64,000 nucleotides of DNA from Methanohalophilus profundi (GCF_004137855.1 NZ_QBKB01000002.1:817518-881517), one strand, 5' to 3'; numbered from the stretch's first letter, positions 1 through 11,806 are shown. A program made the numbers and translations. Notes: a model not told the origin generated them from the sequence alone.

Positions 1-130
1 CTTATTTATGATTATCCAAACTCGTGAGAAGTATATATTCGAAAGGTTCATATACAATATTACAATTAATGAACTCTCCTAATAGCAAAGCTTAGTATTA
101 TACTTAAATCACAAAACAGAGGTTCCAATC

Positions 131-508
131 ATGATATCCCAGGGAAGATCAAAGAGAACGGCCACAGCTGCCAAGAGAAAAACAGCACGCGGAAAGAGGA
201 AATACGAAATCGGCAGTGAACCTGCAGAAACACATGTCGCAGAAACAAGAAGGAAATCCGTAAAGACCAGGGGCGGCTCCCACAAAGTAAAACTCCTTCA
301 GGAAAAAATTGCCAATGTCACCGATCCCTCGACCGGAAAGACAGCAGTAGTTACAATAGAGAATGTTACCGATAACGAAGCCAACGAGCACTACGTCAGG
401 CGTAACATACTCACAAAGGGCAGCATCATCAAGACCGAACTTGGAGATGCCAGGATCACCAGTCGTCCTGGCCAGGATGGCGTTGTCAACGCAATTCTTA
501 CAAAATAA
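131..508 (+). CDS. rps8e: 30S ribosomal protein S8e
   Basis: Small, very basic protein of 125 residues of the archaeal/eukaryal S8e family, part of the small ribosomal subunit. The N-terminus carries the family pattern QGRSKRT followed by a Lys/Arg-rich stretch, and the C-terminal half has the conserved segment around [11 protein letters not shown] and the end ITSRPGQDG. The length is normal for archaea. The gene opens the window; an AT-rich stretch upstream (about 30-60) can hold its promoter. It is followed 26 bases later by an Lrp-type regulator on the same strand, with no visible link in function. Confidence 0.95.
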   Translation: MISQGRSKRTATAAKRKTARGKRKYEIGSEPAETHVAETRRKSVKTRGGSHKVKLLQEKIANVTDPSTGKTAVVTIENVTDNEANEHYVRRNILTKGSIIKTELGDARITSRPGQDGVVNAILTK

Positions 509-534
509 ACAAAAATACAGGTGGCTCAAAGAGC

Positions 535-1026
535 ATGGACAGACAAACAAGGGATATATTGGAGATCCTGGAAAATGATGCCAGGGCAAGCCATGAAGAT
601 ATCTCCGCCCTTGTTGACATGACTCCGGAAGAAGTCCAGAAGCGAATCCATCAGCTTGAAAAAGCAAAGATAATCCGCAAATATAAAACAGTGATTGACT
701 GGGAACTTGCCGGGGAAGACTATGTCTATGCAATCATTGAACTGAAGGTAACACTGGAACGCAAACAGGGATACCAGGCCATCGCAGAGAGATTATACCG
801 TTTCCCCGAAGTGCGTTCTGTCAGACTGCTTTCAGGAGAACATGACATAGCCCTCACAGTCCGTGGCAAATCCATGAAGCAGGTCGCTTTTTTCGTTGCA
901 GAGAAAATAGCCACTCTGGAACAGGTGCATAATACCGCCACCCATTTCGTACTTAAGACCTACAAAGAAGACGGGTTGATTATGGAAGAGCCCGAACATG
1001 TAAAACGTCTGCCGGTTTCCCCCTAA
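535..1026 (+). CDS. Lrp/AsnC-family transcriptional regulator
   Basis: A 163-residue feast/famine regulator. Residues 1-60 form the winged helix (DRQTRDILEILENDAR, then EEVQKRIHQLEKAKII) and about 65-150 form the RAM/ACT-like ligand and oligomerisation domain. It is separated by only about 14 bases from the following class I aminotransferase, which suggests co-transcription and control of an amino acid pathway. The ligand cannot be read from the sequence. The family assignment is firm; the target is inference. Confidence 0.9.
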   Translation: MDRQTRDILEILENDARASHEDISALVDMTPEEVQKRIHQLEKAKIIRKYKTVIDWELAGEDYVYAIIELKVTLERKQGYQAIAERLYRFPEVRSVRLLSGEHDIALTVRGKSMKQVAFFVAEKIATLEQVHNTATHFVLKTYKEDGLIMEEPEHVKRLPVSP

Positions 1027-1040
1027 AGGAGGTATGAGAA

Positions 1041-2207
1041 CTGACAGACACTTCACGCTTTGTAGCCAGTTATCTGGACAGGGTACCCCCTTCAGGGATC
1101 CGCCGCTTTTTTGACATGGTCTCCGACAATGAAGACATTATATCCCTCGGAGTTGGAGAGCCCGATTATATTACTCCCTGGCACATCCGGGAAGCCTGCA
1201 TTCATTCACTGGAACAGGGAGAAACGTCCTATACATCCAACTATGGACTTGTAGAACTCAGGGACGAAATATCCAGGACTTATACCCAGAAGCAAGGATT
1301 ATACTATGATCCTACATCCGAAATACTGGTGACATCGGGAGTAAGTGAGGCACTGGACCTGGCGGTGCGTGCTATCACCGACCCGGGTGACGAGATCATA
1401 ATTGTGGATCCCTCTTACGTTGCCTATGCACCTGCAATCATTTTTGCAGGTGGAAACCCTGTTCCCGTACAAACATGCAGGGAAGACAAATTCAAACTTA
1501 CCTCCGAAAACCTGAAAAAAGCAATCACTCCAAAAACCAAAGCCATCCTGCTCAATTATCCAAACAATCCCACCGGGGCCGTGATGGATAAAAAGGAACT
1601 GGAACCCATCGCAGACATTGTGGAAGAACATGATATAATGGTCATCTCGGATGAAGTCTATGAAAGGATGACCTATGACGCACAGCATACATGTTTTGCC
1701 TCCCTTGATGGCATGAGGCAACGCACCATAGTCCTCAACGGGTTTTCCAAGGCATATTCGATGACCGGTTTTAGAATGGCCTATGCACTTGCCCCTGCAC
1801 CGGTTTTAGCAGCCATGATGCGCATACACCAGTATAGCATGCTTTGTGCCCCCATAACCGCACAGGTAGGAGCGATAGAGGCCCTCAAGAATGGTGAAGA
1901 AGAAGTGGAGAAAATGGTCAATGAATATAACCGGCGGCGCAGACTTATTGTCAAAGGATTCAATGATATAGGCCTGAAATGCTTCAACCCGGGCGGGGCT
2001 TTTTACGCATTCCCATCAGTTGCGTCCACAGGCCTGACATCGGAACAATTTGCCGAAAGACTACTTGAACAGCAACAGGTGGTTACCATACCAGGAGATG
2101 TATTCGGCAGTGCAGGAAATGGATATCTCAGATGTGCCTATGCGGCCTCCAGGGAAAACATCAAAGAAGCTCTTGAGAGAATCGAGACTTTCATATCAAA
2201 CATATAA
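1041..2207 (+). CDS. Class I/II pyridoxal-phosphate aminotransferase
   Basis: PLP-dependent aminotransferase of about 388 residues, aspartate/aromatic aminotransferase fold. Visible landmarks are the N-terminal SLGVGEPDY, the NNPTG motif binding the cofactor region, SDEVYE, and the PLP lysine in NGFSKAYSMTG. The first ATG (1116) would remove the conserved N-terminal helix (RFVASYLDRVPPSGIRRFF), which reads in frame back to CTG at 1041. An AAAGGAGGT Shine-Dalgarno lies at 1026-1033, about 8 bases before that CTG, and an in-frame TGA at 1035 excludes anything further upstream. CTG is therefore the best start. The preceding Lrp-family gene is probably its regulator. Substrate specificity is not decided by sequence. 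Confidence 0.88.
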   Translation: MTDTSRFVASYLDRVPPSGIRRFFDMVSDNEDIISLGVGEPDYITPWHIREACIHSLEQGETSYTSNYGLVELRDEISRTYTQKQGLYYDPTSEILVTSGVSEALDLAVRAITDPGDEIIIVDPSYVAYAPAIIFAGGNPVPVQTCREDKFKLTSENLKKAITPKTKAILLNYPNNPTGAVMDKKELEPIADIVEEHDIMVISDEVYERMTYDAQHTCFASLDGMRQRTIVLNGFSKAYSMTGFRMAYALAPAPVLAAMMRIHQYSMLCAPITAQVGAIEALKNGEEEVEKMVNEYNRRRRLIVKGFNDIGLKCFNPGGAFYAFPSVASTGLTSEQFAERLLEQQQVVTIPGDVFGSAGNGYLRCAYAASRENIKEALERIETFISNI

Positions 2208-2239
2208 AGCCCATTCCGTAAAGCAATTGTGAAGGAAAA

Positions 2240-3016
2240 TCACTTCCCATCGCTTTTCTTATCCTTCACGTAAATCAACCGGTTATTGCTGGAATTATCC
2301 GCCCGGACTTCATCGATATCAAAAAGATCTATTGCCCGGGAAATATCCCACATTTTTTTGTAACCATAGTTACGAGGATCAAAATCCGGCTGTTTCTGCA
2401 CAAGATTACTGCCCACATTGCCCAGGAAAGCCCAGCCACTTTCTTCAGCTGAATCTTCCACAGCATCCCTTAGCATTTTAACTAGCTTGCTGTCACCTTT
2501 GAGGCGGTTGGTGTCCCATTTTCCCGGGGCCTGCATTGGTGACTCAGATACTGTGCCTACTACATCTTCTTCTTTACGCAGGTTTTCCGTATATATGAAC
2601 TTGTCACAAGCCGCAATAAAGGGTTTTGGAGTCTTGATTTCTCCGAAACCGTATACCTTGCGACCTGATTCCCTGATCCGGGATGAAAGGCGTGTGAAAT
2701 CACTGTCACTAGAAACAATACAGAAACCATCCAGAGGCTCGGAATATAGCAGGTCCATCGCATCGATAATAAGGGAACTATCGGTAGCATTTTTCCCGTA
2801 AGTATAGCTGAATTGCTGTATCGGCTGGATGGAGTGTTCCAGGAGGCTATCCTTCCAATTTTTAAGGTTGGGACGTGTCCAGTCACCGTAAATCCGTTTT
2901 ACGCTTGCAATCCCGTATTTGGCTATTTCCGAAAAAAGTCCCTCCACGATGGAAGGTTGTGCATTATCAGCATCGATAAGTACTGCCAGTTTCTTCTGTG
3001 CTGTATCGGCCTCCAT
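2240..3016 (-). CDS. NYN-domain (LabA/DUF88-like) protein
   Basis: A 258-residue protein. Residues about 8-150 form a NYN/PIN-like nuclease domain with the acidic residues expected for metal binding (AVLIDADNAQPS near the N-terminus, DSSLIIDAMDLL, and CIVSSDSDFTRL). The C-terminal 80 residues resemble an OST-HTH/LOTUS-type RNA-binding domain (LVKMLRDAVEDS onward). This family is thought to act on RNA, but no substrate is known. It converges with the aminotransferase and stands apart from the MFS gene behind it. Confidence 0.85.
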   Translation of the reverse strand: MEADTAQKKLAVLIDADNAQPSIVEGLFSEIAKYGIASVKRIYGDWTRPNLKNWKDSLLEHSIQPIQQFSYTYGKNATDSSLIIDAMDLLYSEPLDGFCIVSSDSDFTRLSSRIRESGRKVYGFGEIKTPKPFIAACDKFIYTENLRKEEDVVGTVSESPMQAPGKWDTNRLKGDSKLVKMLRDAVEDSAEESGWAFLGNVGSNLVQKQPDFDPRNYGYKKMWDISRAIDLFDIDEVRADNSSNNRLIYVKDKKSDGK

Positions 3017-3132
3017 TAATATTCCCCAAAAAGATAGTGCAAAATCCAGAGCTAATCAACCTAATAAATAACCCACTGAATTGATAAATATAACGAGTTC
3101 ATATCCGTTTGTACTGTCGAACCAAACTAAAT

Positions 3133-4293
3133 TCAGACATTAACAAACCATCCCTTCACCATATAAACAGAAATCCCAGCAAACAAAGCCAATAAACCTG
3201 CAAGCAAGAAAACAGTCTGCAGTCCAAAATAAAAATAAACCATCCCCATCAGGGCAGGAGACAAACTCATTCCCACATATTTTGTGGAATTATGAATGGA
3301 AAGTACGCCCCCTCTTACCTGAGGAGGGGATATGTGAACGATCATCCCGTCTATGACTGTCTGGGAAAGGCCATACCCGCAGCCAAAAAGGAACATAAGG
3401 GCAATGACAGGGAGTACAGAGTCCACCTGTGTCAGCAACAATATAGCAATACTTACAAGGAAAAAGCCAATACCTATCATTGAAATCATCTCAAACCTTG
3501 CAGCTATCTTACGTACATTTGAAGCCACAATAATAACTGCAATTCCCTGAAAAGCTAGCACAATTCCGGATTTATCTGCAGTATATCCGAAATATTCCTT
3601 AAGCATAAACGGCACATAAACTACCACTGAATACAGCAGGAAAAATGTCACAAACACCAGAAATATTGTGTAGGCCACACGGAAATCCCTCATTGCACCA
3701 AATGCATCCAGTAACCCTCTTTTATTGATTTCCAGATTATGGGGCCTTGTTTCGGGCAGATGGAAGAACATAATTACTGCAAAGGGCAGGGAAAGAGCAT
3801 AGAACAGGAATGGATAATTCCAGCCGGCAATTGCCAGACCCCCTCCAATAAGAGGAGCCGCAATTATACCAATCGCTATCGTCGTACTGACCCGACCCAT
3901 TGCGTGTAAACGTTCACTACCAGAATAAGCTTCTCCGATAATCAACATTGCAAGAGACATCATTCCGGCCACCCCCGCACCCTGCAAAAGTCTCAGAATC
4001 AGGAGGGTTTGCAAATTAGTGGCAAAAAAACTTGCCAGGCCCATTAAACCATATATCAAAAGGCAGGGCACCAGTACTTTTTTCCGATCCAGCCGGTCTA
4101 CAAAATGGCCAATTATGAGAGTGAAAATTGCGGTGGAGATGGTATAGACTGAAATAACAAGCCCTATCTCACGGGATGTTGTATTTAGAGGCGCCACCAT
4201 ATCAGGCAAAACAGGAGCAAGAATTGCACCTCCTGCCATGGCAAAAAAGGCAGTGATACAAAGCAGCAGGAGATGACTTTTCCCGAATTTCAT
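3133..4293 (-). CDS. Major facilitator superfamily transporter
   Basis: A 386-residue membrane protein with about 12 hydrophobic segments. The signature between helices 2 and 3 is present as GHFVDRLDRKKVL, and a charged loop (LPETRPHNLE) divides the two six-helix halves. MFS carriers of this type often export drugs or small metabolites; the substrate cannot be inferred here. A TATA-like TATTTATACG on the minus strand at about 4344-4353 could be its promoter, leaving a 5' leader of roughly 30 bases. Confidence 0.88.
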   Translation of the reverse strand: MKFGKSHLLLLCITAFFAMAGGAILAPVLPDMVAPLNTTSREIGLVISVYTISTAIFTLIIGHFVDRLDRKKVLVPCLLIYGLMGLASFFATNLQTLLILRLLQGAGVAGMMSLAMLIIGEAYSGSERLHAMGRVSTTIAIGIIAAPLIGGGLAIAGWNYPFLFYALSLPFAVIMFFHLPETRPHNLEINKRGLLDAFGAMRDFRVAYTIFLVFVTFFLLYSVVVYVPFMLKEYFGYTADKSGIVLAFQGIAVIIVASNVRKIAARFEMISMIGIGFFLVSIAILLLTQVDSVLPVIALMFLFGCGYGLSQTVIDGMIVHISPPQVRGGVLSIHNSTKYVGMSLSPALMGMVYFYFGLQTVFLLAGLLALFAGISVYMVKGWFVNV

Positions 4294-4504
4294 AGTTTAC
4301 ACCAAATACCAGAGGCAATAGCCACTGTTGCCAAACAGTTCTTCGTATAAATAAATGAGTGGGCCATCATGCAAAACACAGGAACGAAAAATCAAAATAG
4401 CAAAGAAAAACTCGCGGTATTGCCTGATTCACCCGGCAACTTTGGACATATCAGGAAAGGGCAATTGCTTGTCAAAAATGAAATTATTCCATATATGTGG
4501 ATGA

Positions 4505-4888
4505 TTATGACATTTCGTCCCCTACAAGTTCCTTATCAATTTTATTAATAAGATGGCTTACTTTATCATACCACTGGTCAACACTTTCCTGAAGCATTCG
4601 TCTGACCTCTGCAGGATTTACAGCCACATATTCATAAAAATAGCCACCTACATCAATGGTATGTGTTTCCCTGTAAACAAGTCCACAGGAGATCAGGTTC
4701 TGGAGAGAACGATAAGCTGTACTGCGTTCACGGCCCAGATGCTTCCCGAGTTTTTCAGCTGTCAGAGGGCCATTGGAAAGCAGAATTTTATAAGCCTTTA
4801 GATCCAGGTCTTTTAGGCCTAGAATACATTTGGCAACATCATCACATTCACAATTCGCTTTCAGCATTTCCGAAATTGAACCCGTCAT
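4505..4888 (-). CDS. Winged-helix (TrmB/MarR-like) transcriptional regulator
   Basis: A 127-residue protein. An N-terminal cysteine cluster (CECDDVAKC) is followed by a winged helix (AYKILLSNGPLTAEKLGKHL, then RSTAYRSLQNLISCGLV) and a C-terminal helix that could dimerise. The start at 4888 is chosen because a GGTGAG Shine-Dalgarno precedes it by about 7 bases; an upstream in-frame ATG at 4948 would add a hydrophobic stretch that does not fit the family. The cysteines could bind a metal or sense redox state (inference). It is divergent from the DUF5591 gene. Confidence 0.8.
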   Translation of the reverse strand: MTGSISEMLKANCECDDVAKCILGLKDLDLKAYKILLSNGPLTAEKLGKHLGRERSTAYRSLQNLISCGLVYRETHTIDVGGYFYEYVAVNPAEVRRMLQESVDQWYDKVSHLINKIDKELVGDEMS

Positions 4889-4993
4889 TTTAAAACTCAC
4901 CTGGAGCCCTATAAACAAAGTTGCACAGATTGTACAAAACCATAACAATCAAATCGTTAATTATATATATAGTTTTTCAGCAACGGTAGTCAA

Positions 4994-5677
4994 GTGCCCA
5001 CTATAATACCAGAAAACGAAAGGTCCGATGAACCACTTGATACAGAGCGATTAATCTATCATCCGGACATGATACGTGCCAATGAATGGGTCCTCAATGA
5101 ATATGAGGCACCTACACGCAAATTCTGCATATTCGTCCCCTGTTCTATGAGGAAACCCTATCATACGAGTCCATCCCACAGGATGTATGACAGGATCATT
5201 TTTGATCTGCTAAAGCCCGAAGATGTCCATATAGTAGTTTTTGGAACCTGTGGTGTAACTCCCCGGGAAATTGATAATGAATACCCTTTTACAGATTATA
5301 AATTCATGATGGGAAAATGCAATGTGGCAAAGATCAAGCGGGATTTTATAAGTATGGAAAGCAAAAGACTTGCAACATATCTCGAGAAGACCCGTGACAA
5401 CTATAGCCACAGGATAGCCTACTGCACAGGCGACTTCAGGAAGGCAATGCTCAAGGGTCTTGAGAAGACGGATATTGAAGTAGATATTGCCCCCAGGCAA
5501 AAAACAATGGAGGAGCACATCCGCCCCAATAAGAGATTCATTTACGGCAGTCTGAGCCAGAAAGGCTATCTCCAGGACCTCTCTGATGCAATCACCGACA
5601 AACTGGGGATTGAAAGAAGGGTTGTGGGAATTGACCCCGAGTGTTCAGAAAACGATAATGACTGGTATCTTTTGTGA
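4994..5677 (+). CDS. DUF5591 / archaeosine-synthase-like protein
   Basis: A 227-residue protein starting at GTG. Residues about 49-62 carry the pattern PC-x3-KPY-x2-S-x2-H (PCSMRKPYHTSPSH), which is the conserved core of archaeosine synthase ArcS, the enzyme that converts preQ0 at position 15 of archaeal tRNA to archaeosine. The full-length ArcS/TgtA2 also has TGT-like and PUA domains; this protein has only the core domain with a C-terminal extension. It may be one half of a split ArcS or a paralogue with another role. No tgt gene lies in the window. Confidence 0.75.
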   Translation: MPTIIPENERSDEPLDTERLIYHPDMIRANEWVLNEYEAPTRKFCIFVPCSMRKPYHTSPSHRMYDRIIFDLLKPEDVHIVVFGTCGVTPREIDNEYPFTDYKFMMGKCNVAKIKRDFISMESKRLATYLEKTRDNYSHRIAYCTGDFRKAMLKGLEKTDIEVDIAPRQKTMEEHIRPNKRFIYGSLSQKGYLQDLSDAITDKLGIERRVVGIDPECSENDNDWYLL

Positions 5678-5824
5678 AGAGAACAGACATGCAACGTCAA
5701 TTGCTGTATCACATCAATAAAATATACACAAAGAATAAATAAAAAGAGTTACCTTACCTACCATAACTCGCATGTTTATGCAAATAAACATTATAAAAAT
5801 ATTTAAAATACTATAAAGTGCAAT

Positions 5825-7691
5825 GTGGTTAATGTGGATAATTTAGAATTTAATGCGCCCGTGAGCAAATCAAAAATATTTGAGGATATGATCCAGCAGT
5901 CCACAGATGCCATAATATATACTAATCCTGATTTTACCATTAATTTTGTAAACCGAACTGCAGAAGAGATGTTCGGATGGACCTTGCCTGAAATAAAAGG
6001 CAAACCAATAACAATCCTCCATGAGCAAGAGCTGACCTCGGAACAGAAAAAAGAAATGTTCTCAAACCTCTATTCAGGAGAGCCTCATGAGTTTGAAGGG
6101 ATCAGGAAGCGCAAGGATGGAAGTACTTTTTATTGCCAGATAAAAATATCACCTCTTTTTACAGAAAAATCCAGAATATACGGATATCTGGGGAAAATAA
6201 GGGACATCACTGAAGAAAAACAGAATGAAGGCAGTTTGCTTAAAGAAATCGACCTTTTAACAGGCCTAATCGGCACTGCCAGAGTGATTGTGGCTGTTCT
6301 TGACAGGCAGGGAAAGATAGTATATTACAATCCCCATATGGAAAAACTCTCCGGCTACGAACTTAAGGAAGTAAAGGGAGAAGATTGGATTTCCAGATTC
6401 ATACCTGAAAAAGAAAAGGAGAGGACCAGGTCTGTATTCAAAAAGGCGATTGCCGGCCATCCCAATGAAGGCAATGTCAACCCTATTGTCACAAAAGAAG
6501 GCAATGAAGTCATTGTCGATTGGTACGACACGGCATTAAAAGATGATGAAGGAGAAGTAACCGGCCTTCTTGCCATCGGAAATGACATTACACAAAAAGC
6601 CGAAGCTGAAGAAAAGTTAAAGACGATACATGAAAACATGCCCGGTGGCATCCTGATGATAGATCAGGATTACATCATAAAAGATGTAAACTACCGTACA
6701 TGTGAGATTACAGGTTATAAAAGGGAAGAACTCGTCGGACAACTATGTGACATCGTTTGCCCCAAGGGATCCACCTCAAAAAATGCCCCATATGGGGAGA
6801 GGGACAGGAAGGATTCAGGGGAATGGATACCACAATAAAGTGCAAAAATGGAATAAAAAAACCCATATTGAAAAATGCACAGGAAATTTCCATAAAAGGG
6901 GATATATACATTCTGGAAATGTTTCAGGATATCTCAGAACGCAAAAATGCCGAAGAAAATGCCATCGAAGCAAAAAAGACTGCAGAAGAAGGGAACCAGG
7001 CCAAAAGTGAATTTCTGGCAAACATGAGCCATGAATTGAGAACTCCTTTAAATTCAATCATTGGATTTTCCGATATCCTGTCAAAAGAAGTAAAAGGTGA
7101 GCTCAATGATAACCAGAAGAAATATGTGTCCAACATTGCCAAAAGCGGCAATCACCTGCTAAGTCTGATAAATGATATTCTCGATATTTCAAAGATCGAG
7201 GCCGGACAAGAACAACTTGAATACAGTAGTTTTGAGCTGCATGAAGCATTGGATGAAATCAGCATACTCATCAAACCTCTCACGTCCAAAAAGAATATAG
7301 GCCTGCAAATGGAGTTACCTTCTGAAGATATCAGGGTTTATGCCGACAGGAAAAAGTTCAAACAGATTATGTACAACCTGCTGAGCAATGCAGCCAAGTT
7401 CACCCCGGATAAAGGAACAATTACAATTATTGCCAATCAAGAAAAGGATAAATTGAAAGTTGCAGTCTCGGACACCGGCATAGGCATACCCGAGAGCGAG
7501 CAGGCTACAATTTTTGAACCTTTCCAGCAGGCCAAATCCTCCAAATCCAGTGAACATAAGGGCACCGGACTGGGACTTCCCTTGTCAGGGAACTCGTGGA
7601 AATGCACGGCGGACAGGTCGGACTGAAAAGTGAGGTTGGTAAGGGAAGTACATTTACCTTCACGATCCCGGATAAACCGACTGCGGATTGA
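5825..7691 (+). pseudogene. PAS-domain sensor histidine kinase, two frameshifts
   Basis: Reading across two shifts gives a kinase of about 620 residues: three PAS domains (about 15-125, 140-255, 265-370), a HisKA domain with the phospho-acceptor His in [14 protein letters not shown], and an HATPase domain with [16 protein letters not shown] and GTGLGLPL. The frame changes once at the A-run 6778-6783 and again near 7580-7586. Adding one base at each place restores a continuous protein ending at the TGA at 7689. As written, the first frame stops at 6838 and the second at 7626. GTG 5825 or the nearby GTG 5834 is the likely start. It is cytoplasmic, with no membrane helix. Signal and partner are unknown. 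Confidence 0.85.
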
Positions 7692-7710
7692 TAATTAAAA
7701 ATCGTATAAA

Positions 7711-9186
7711 TTACAAACTGACATCTATCACTTCATCCCAGGCTTTTTTGAGGCTGATTTCAGTACCCCCATCTTCCATGAGAATGTTAAGCATCCTGTG
7801 TACAACATCCGAATTGTGGACAAGCACACAATCTTCACAGCTCCAGACCCTGCTACCTGTAGTGCTATCTATCCATTTGCCCCCCGTGCGCGTATCTTCA
7901 CATGGGTAGAAGGGACAGAAACAAAAAGTACAGTCCTGACCTTCGAAATGACAGGGATAGTATTCACAGGTATTGCGGCTTGAAGAACAGCCGGAGGAGG
8001 CGCCTTTTATGGTTTCTTTCAGTTTTTCCTCAGCATAATCCTTACCGGATTCAGTAAGGACCTCTCCGATAGTATGGATCAGTATATCCGTTTCTTCAGG
8101 AGGCCGCACGGCAAGACGGATAAAATCGTTTTCCATCAGCGGGAAAGAACTGCAATCCCTTATAAGTACACCATGTCTTGCAAGTCTTTTCGTGAGTTCT
8201 ACAGAATCCATTAGGAGCTCGGAGATATCCACAAGTATATAATTTACAGAACTTGAATGAGGATGGAAACCGTAGATATCACTCAGCCGATCTATAAGAT
8301 AATCCCTGTATTCTGTTATCTTCTGGCGGGACACATTCAGGTATGTTGATTCCATACCGCCTTCCATACTCATTAGGGCACACCCCACCTCTTCAGCAAG
8401 AGAGCCCATATTCCAGGGCAGACGGGCCGTATTCAATTTTTCAGCCATTGCCTCAGATGCAACACCAAATCCCATACGTATACCCGGCAGTGCAAATGAT
8501 TTGGTAAGTGACCTCATTACGAAAACATGATCATTGGAGATGGCAACATCAACAACGGTACTTGATATATCGGACAGTTCAATAAAAGCTTCATCAACAA
8601 AAAGCAGAGTATCTGTTTCTGCACAAAGCCCTGCAAGGCGCAGGATATCTTCCCTTGCAAGCAACTTACCGGTAGGGTTGTTGGGATTGCACACAAAAAG
8701 AATGCGTGCCGATTCCAGTGCATCCTCTGAAATGGAAAGCAGGGATTCTACCGGATAATATACAATCTTTGCACCGGCCACCCTGCATTGTTGCTCATAT
8801 TCAGCAAAGGTAGGCTGGGGAATCATTACCTCATCCCCCTCGTTGAGAATACAGCCGGCAACAAGCCTGATAATTTCTGATGAACCATTACCGGGGACAA
8901 GGTTTACAGCATCTGCGCCCCCTCCTACAAAAAAGGCAGCTGCAGTTCTGTATTCAAGATAGCGATTATCAGGATATTGACCCATTCTTTCAAAGGAAGT
9001 GGCAAACAATTCCTGCAGGTCCATACCCCATTCAGGATTATCAAAAGGACTGCCCAGAGGATTTAAACTGGCACTTAAATCCACTATATCGGACAGAGGA
9101 GTGGAATACTGCTGTGAAGTCTTTCGGATAAGTCCGCCATGGGTTGAAGGAATTAACTCAAGTATATTTTCTTTGAAAGGGAGCAT
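7711..9186 (-). CDS. cobD: L-threonine-phosphate decarboxylase with Cys-rich C-terminal domain
   Basis: A 491-residue protein. Residues 1-370 are a class I PLP enzyme of the CobD/HisC type (VPGNGSSEII, NPNNPTGKL, PLP lysine in RSLTKSFALPGIRMGFG), which makes (R)-1-amino-2-propanol phosphate for the cobamide nucleotide loop. Residues about 390-491 form a Cys/His-rich domain (CSSSRNTCEYYPCHFEGQDC, then CFCPFYPC and WSCEDC). This architecture is known from Methanosarcina CobD, where the tail is reported to hold metal centres and the protein also has threonine kinase activity. Its place next to the pyl and mtbA genes fits the cobamide need of methylamine methyl transfer. Confidence 0.92.
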   Translation of the reverse strand: MLPFKENILELIPSTHGGLIRKTSQQYSTPLSDIVDLSASLNPLGSPFDNPEWGMDLQELFATSFERMGQYPDNRYLEYRTAAAFFVGGGADAVNLVPGNGSSEIIRLVAGCILNEGDEVMIPQPTFAEYEQQCRVAGAKIVYYPVESLLSISEDALESARILFVCNPNNPTGKLLAREDILRLAGLCAETDTLLFVDEAFIELSDISSTVVDVAISNDHVFVMRSLTKSFALPGIRMGFGVASEAMAEKLNTARLPWNMGSLAEEVGCALMSMEGGMESTYLNVSRQKITEYRDYLIDRLSDIYGFHPHSSSVNYILVDISELLMDSVELTKRLARHGVLIRDCSSFPLMENDFIRLAVRPPEETDILIHTIGEVLTESGKDYAEEKLKETIKGASSGCSSSRNTCEYYPCHFEGQDCTFCFCPFYPCEDTRTGGKWIDSTTGSRVWSCEDCVLVHNSDVVHRMLNILMEDGGTEISLKKAWDEVIDVSL

Positions 9187-9322
9187 AAGTTTATCATCTG
9201 CCGGGCTTTAATTGGTGTTTTTCAAGATGCATGAAGTTATATAAAGCAATTTTTAGCAGCGAACTTATAATTAATATAATTTATGATAGAAAACTGTTAT
9301 TCCCCATCACACACCCATAAAG

Positions 9323-9330
9323 TTAAATAC
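9323..9330 (+). promoter_or_regulatory. TATA box (box A) for pylT
   Basis: TTAAATAC centred about 36 bases before the 5' end of tRNA-Pyl, in an AT-rich intergenic region. The spacing suits an archaeal box A with transcription beginning some 9 bases upstream of the mature tRNA. The position is inferred, not proven. Confidence 0.5.
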
Positions 9331-9361
9331 AAATTCAAAGAAATAAAGCAGACTATCCTGT

Positions 9362-9433
9362 GGAAACCTGATCAGGTAGATCAAATGGACTCTAGATCCA
9401 TTCAGCCGGGTTAGATTCCCGGGGTTTCCGCCA
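9362..9433 (+). tRNA. pylT: tRNA-Pyl (anticodon CUA)
   Basis: A 72-base tRNA with encoded CCA. The acceptor arm GGAAACC (9362-9368) pairs with GGTTTCC (9423-9429), followed by discriminator G9430. The anticodon stem is six pairs (AATGGA/TCCATT) around the loop CTCTAGA, with CTA at 9392-9394. The small D-loop, short variable region and the T arm CCGGG/CCCGG with a TTAGATT loop match known tRNA-Pyl. It reads UAG codons as pyrrolysine when charged by PylS, encoded just downstream. Confidence 0.97.
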
Positions 9434-9514
9434 GTAAAATAGAAAGTGACGGTCTGGATATGTTGCAAAATTAGATGCCTCAGCAAATGTAGATGTCAAA
9501 AGTCGCCTCTATAG

Positions 9515-11805
<2,291 letters not shown>

Positions 11806-11806
11806 A

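Noticed and set aside
4369-4548. A 59-residue open frame on the plus strand between the MFS gene and the small regulator
   Set aside because: It has no Shine-Dalgarno, overlaps the end of the regulator gene on the other strand, and the nearby TATA-like site is better placed for the MFS gene.
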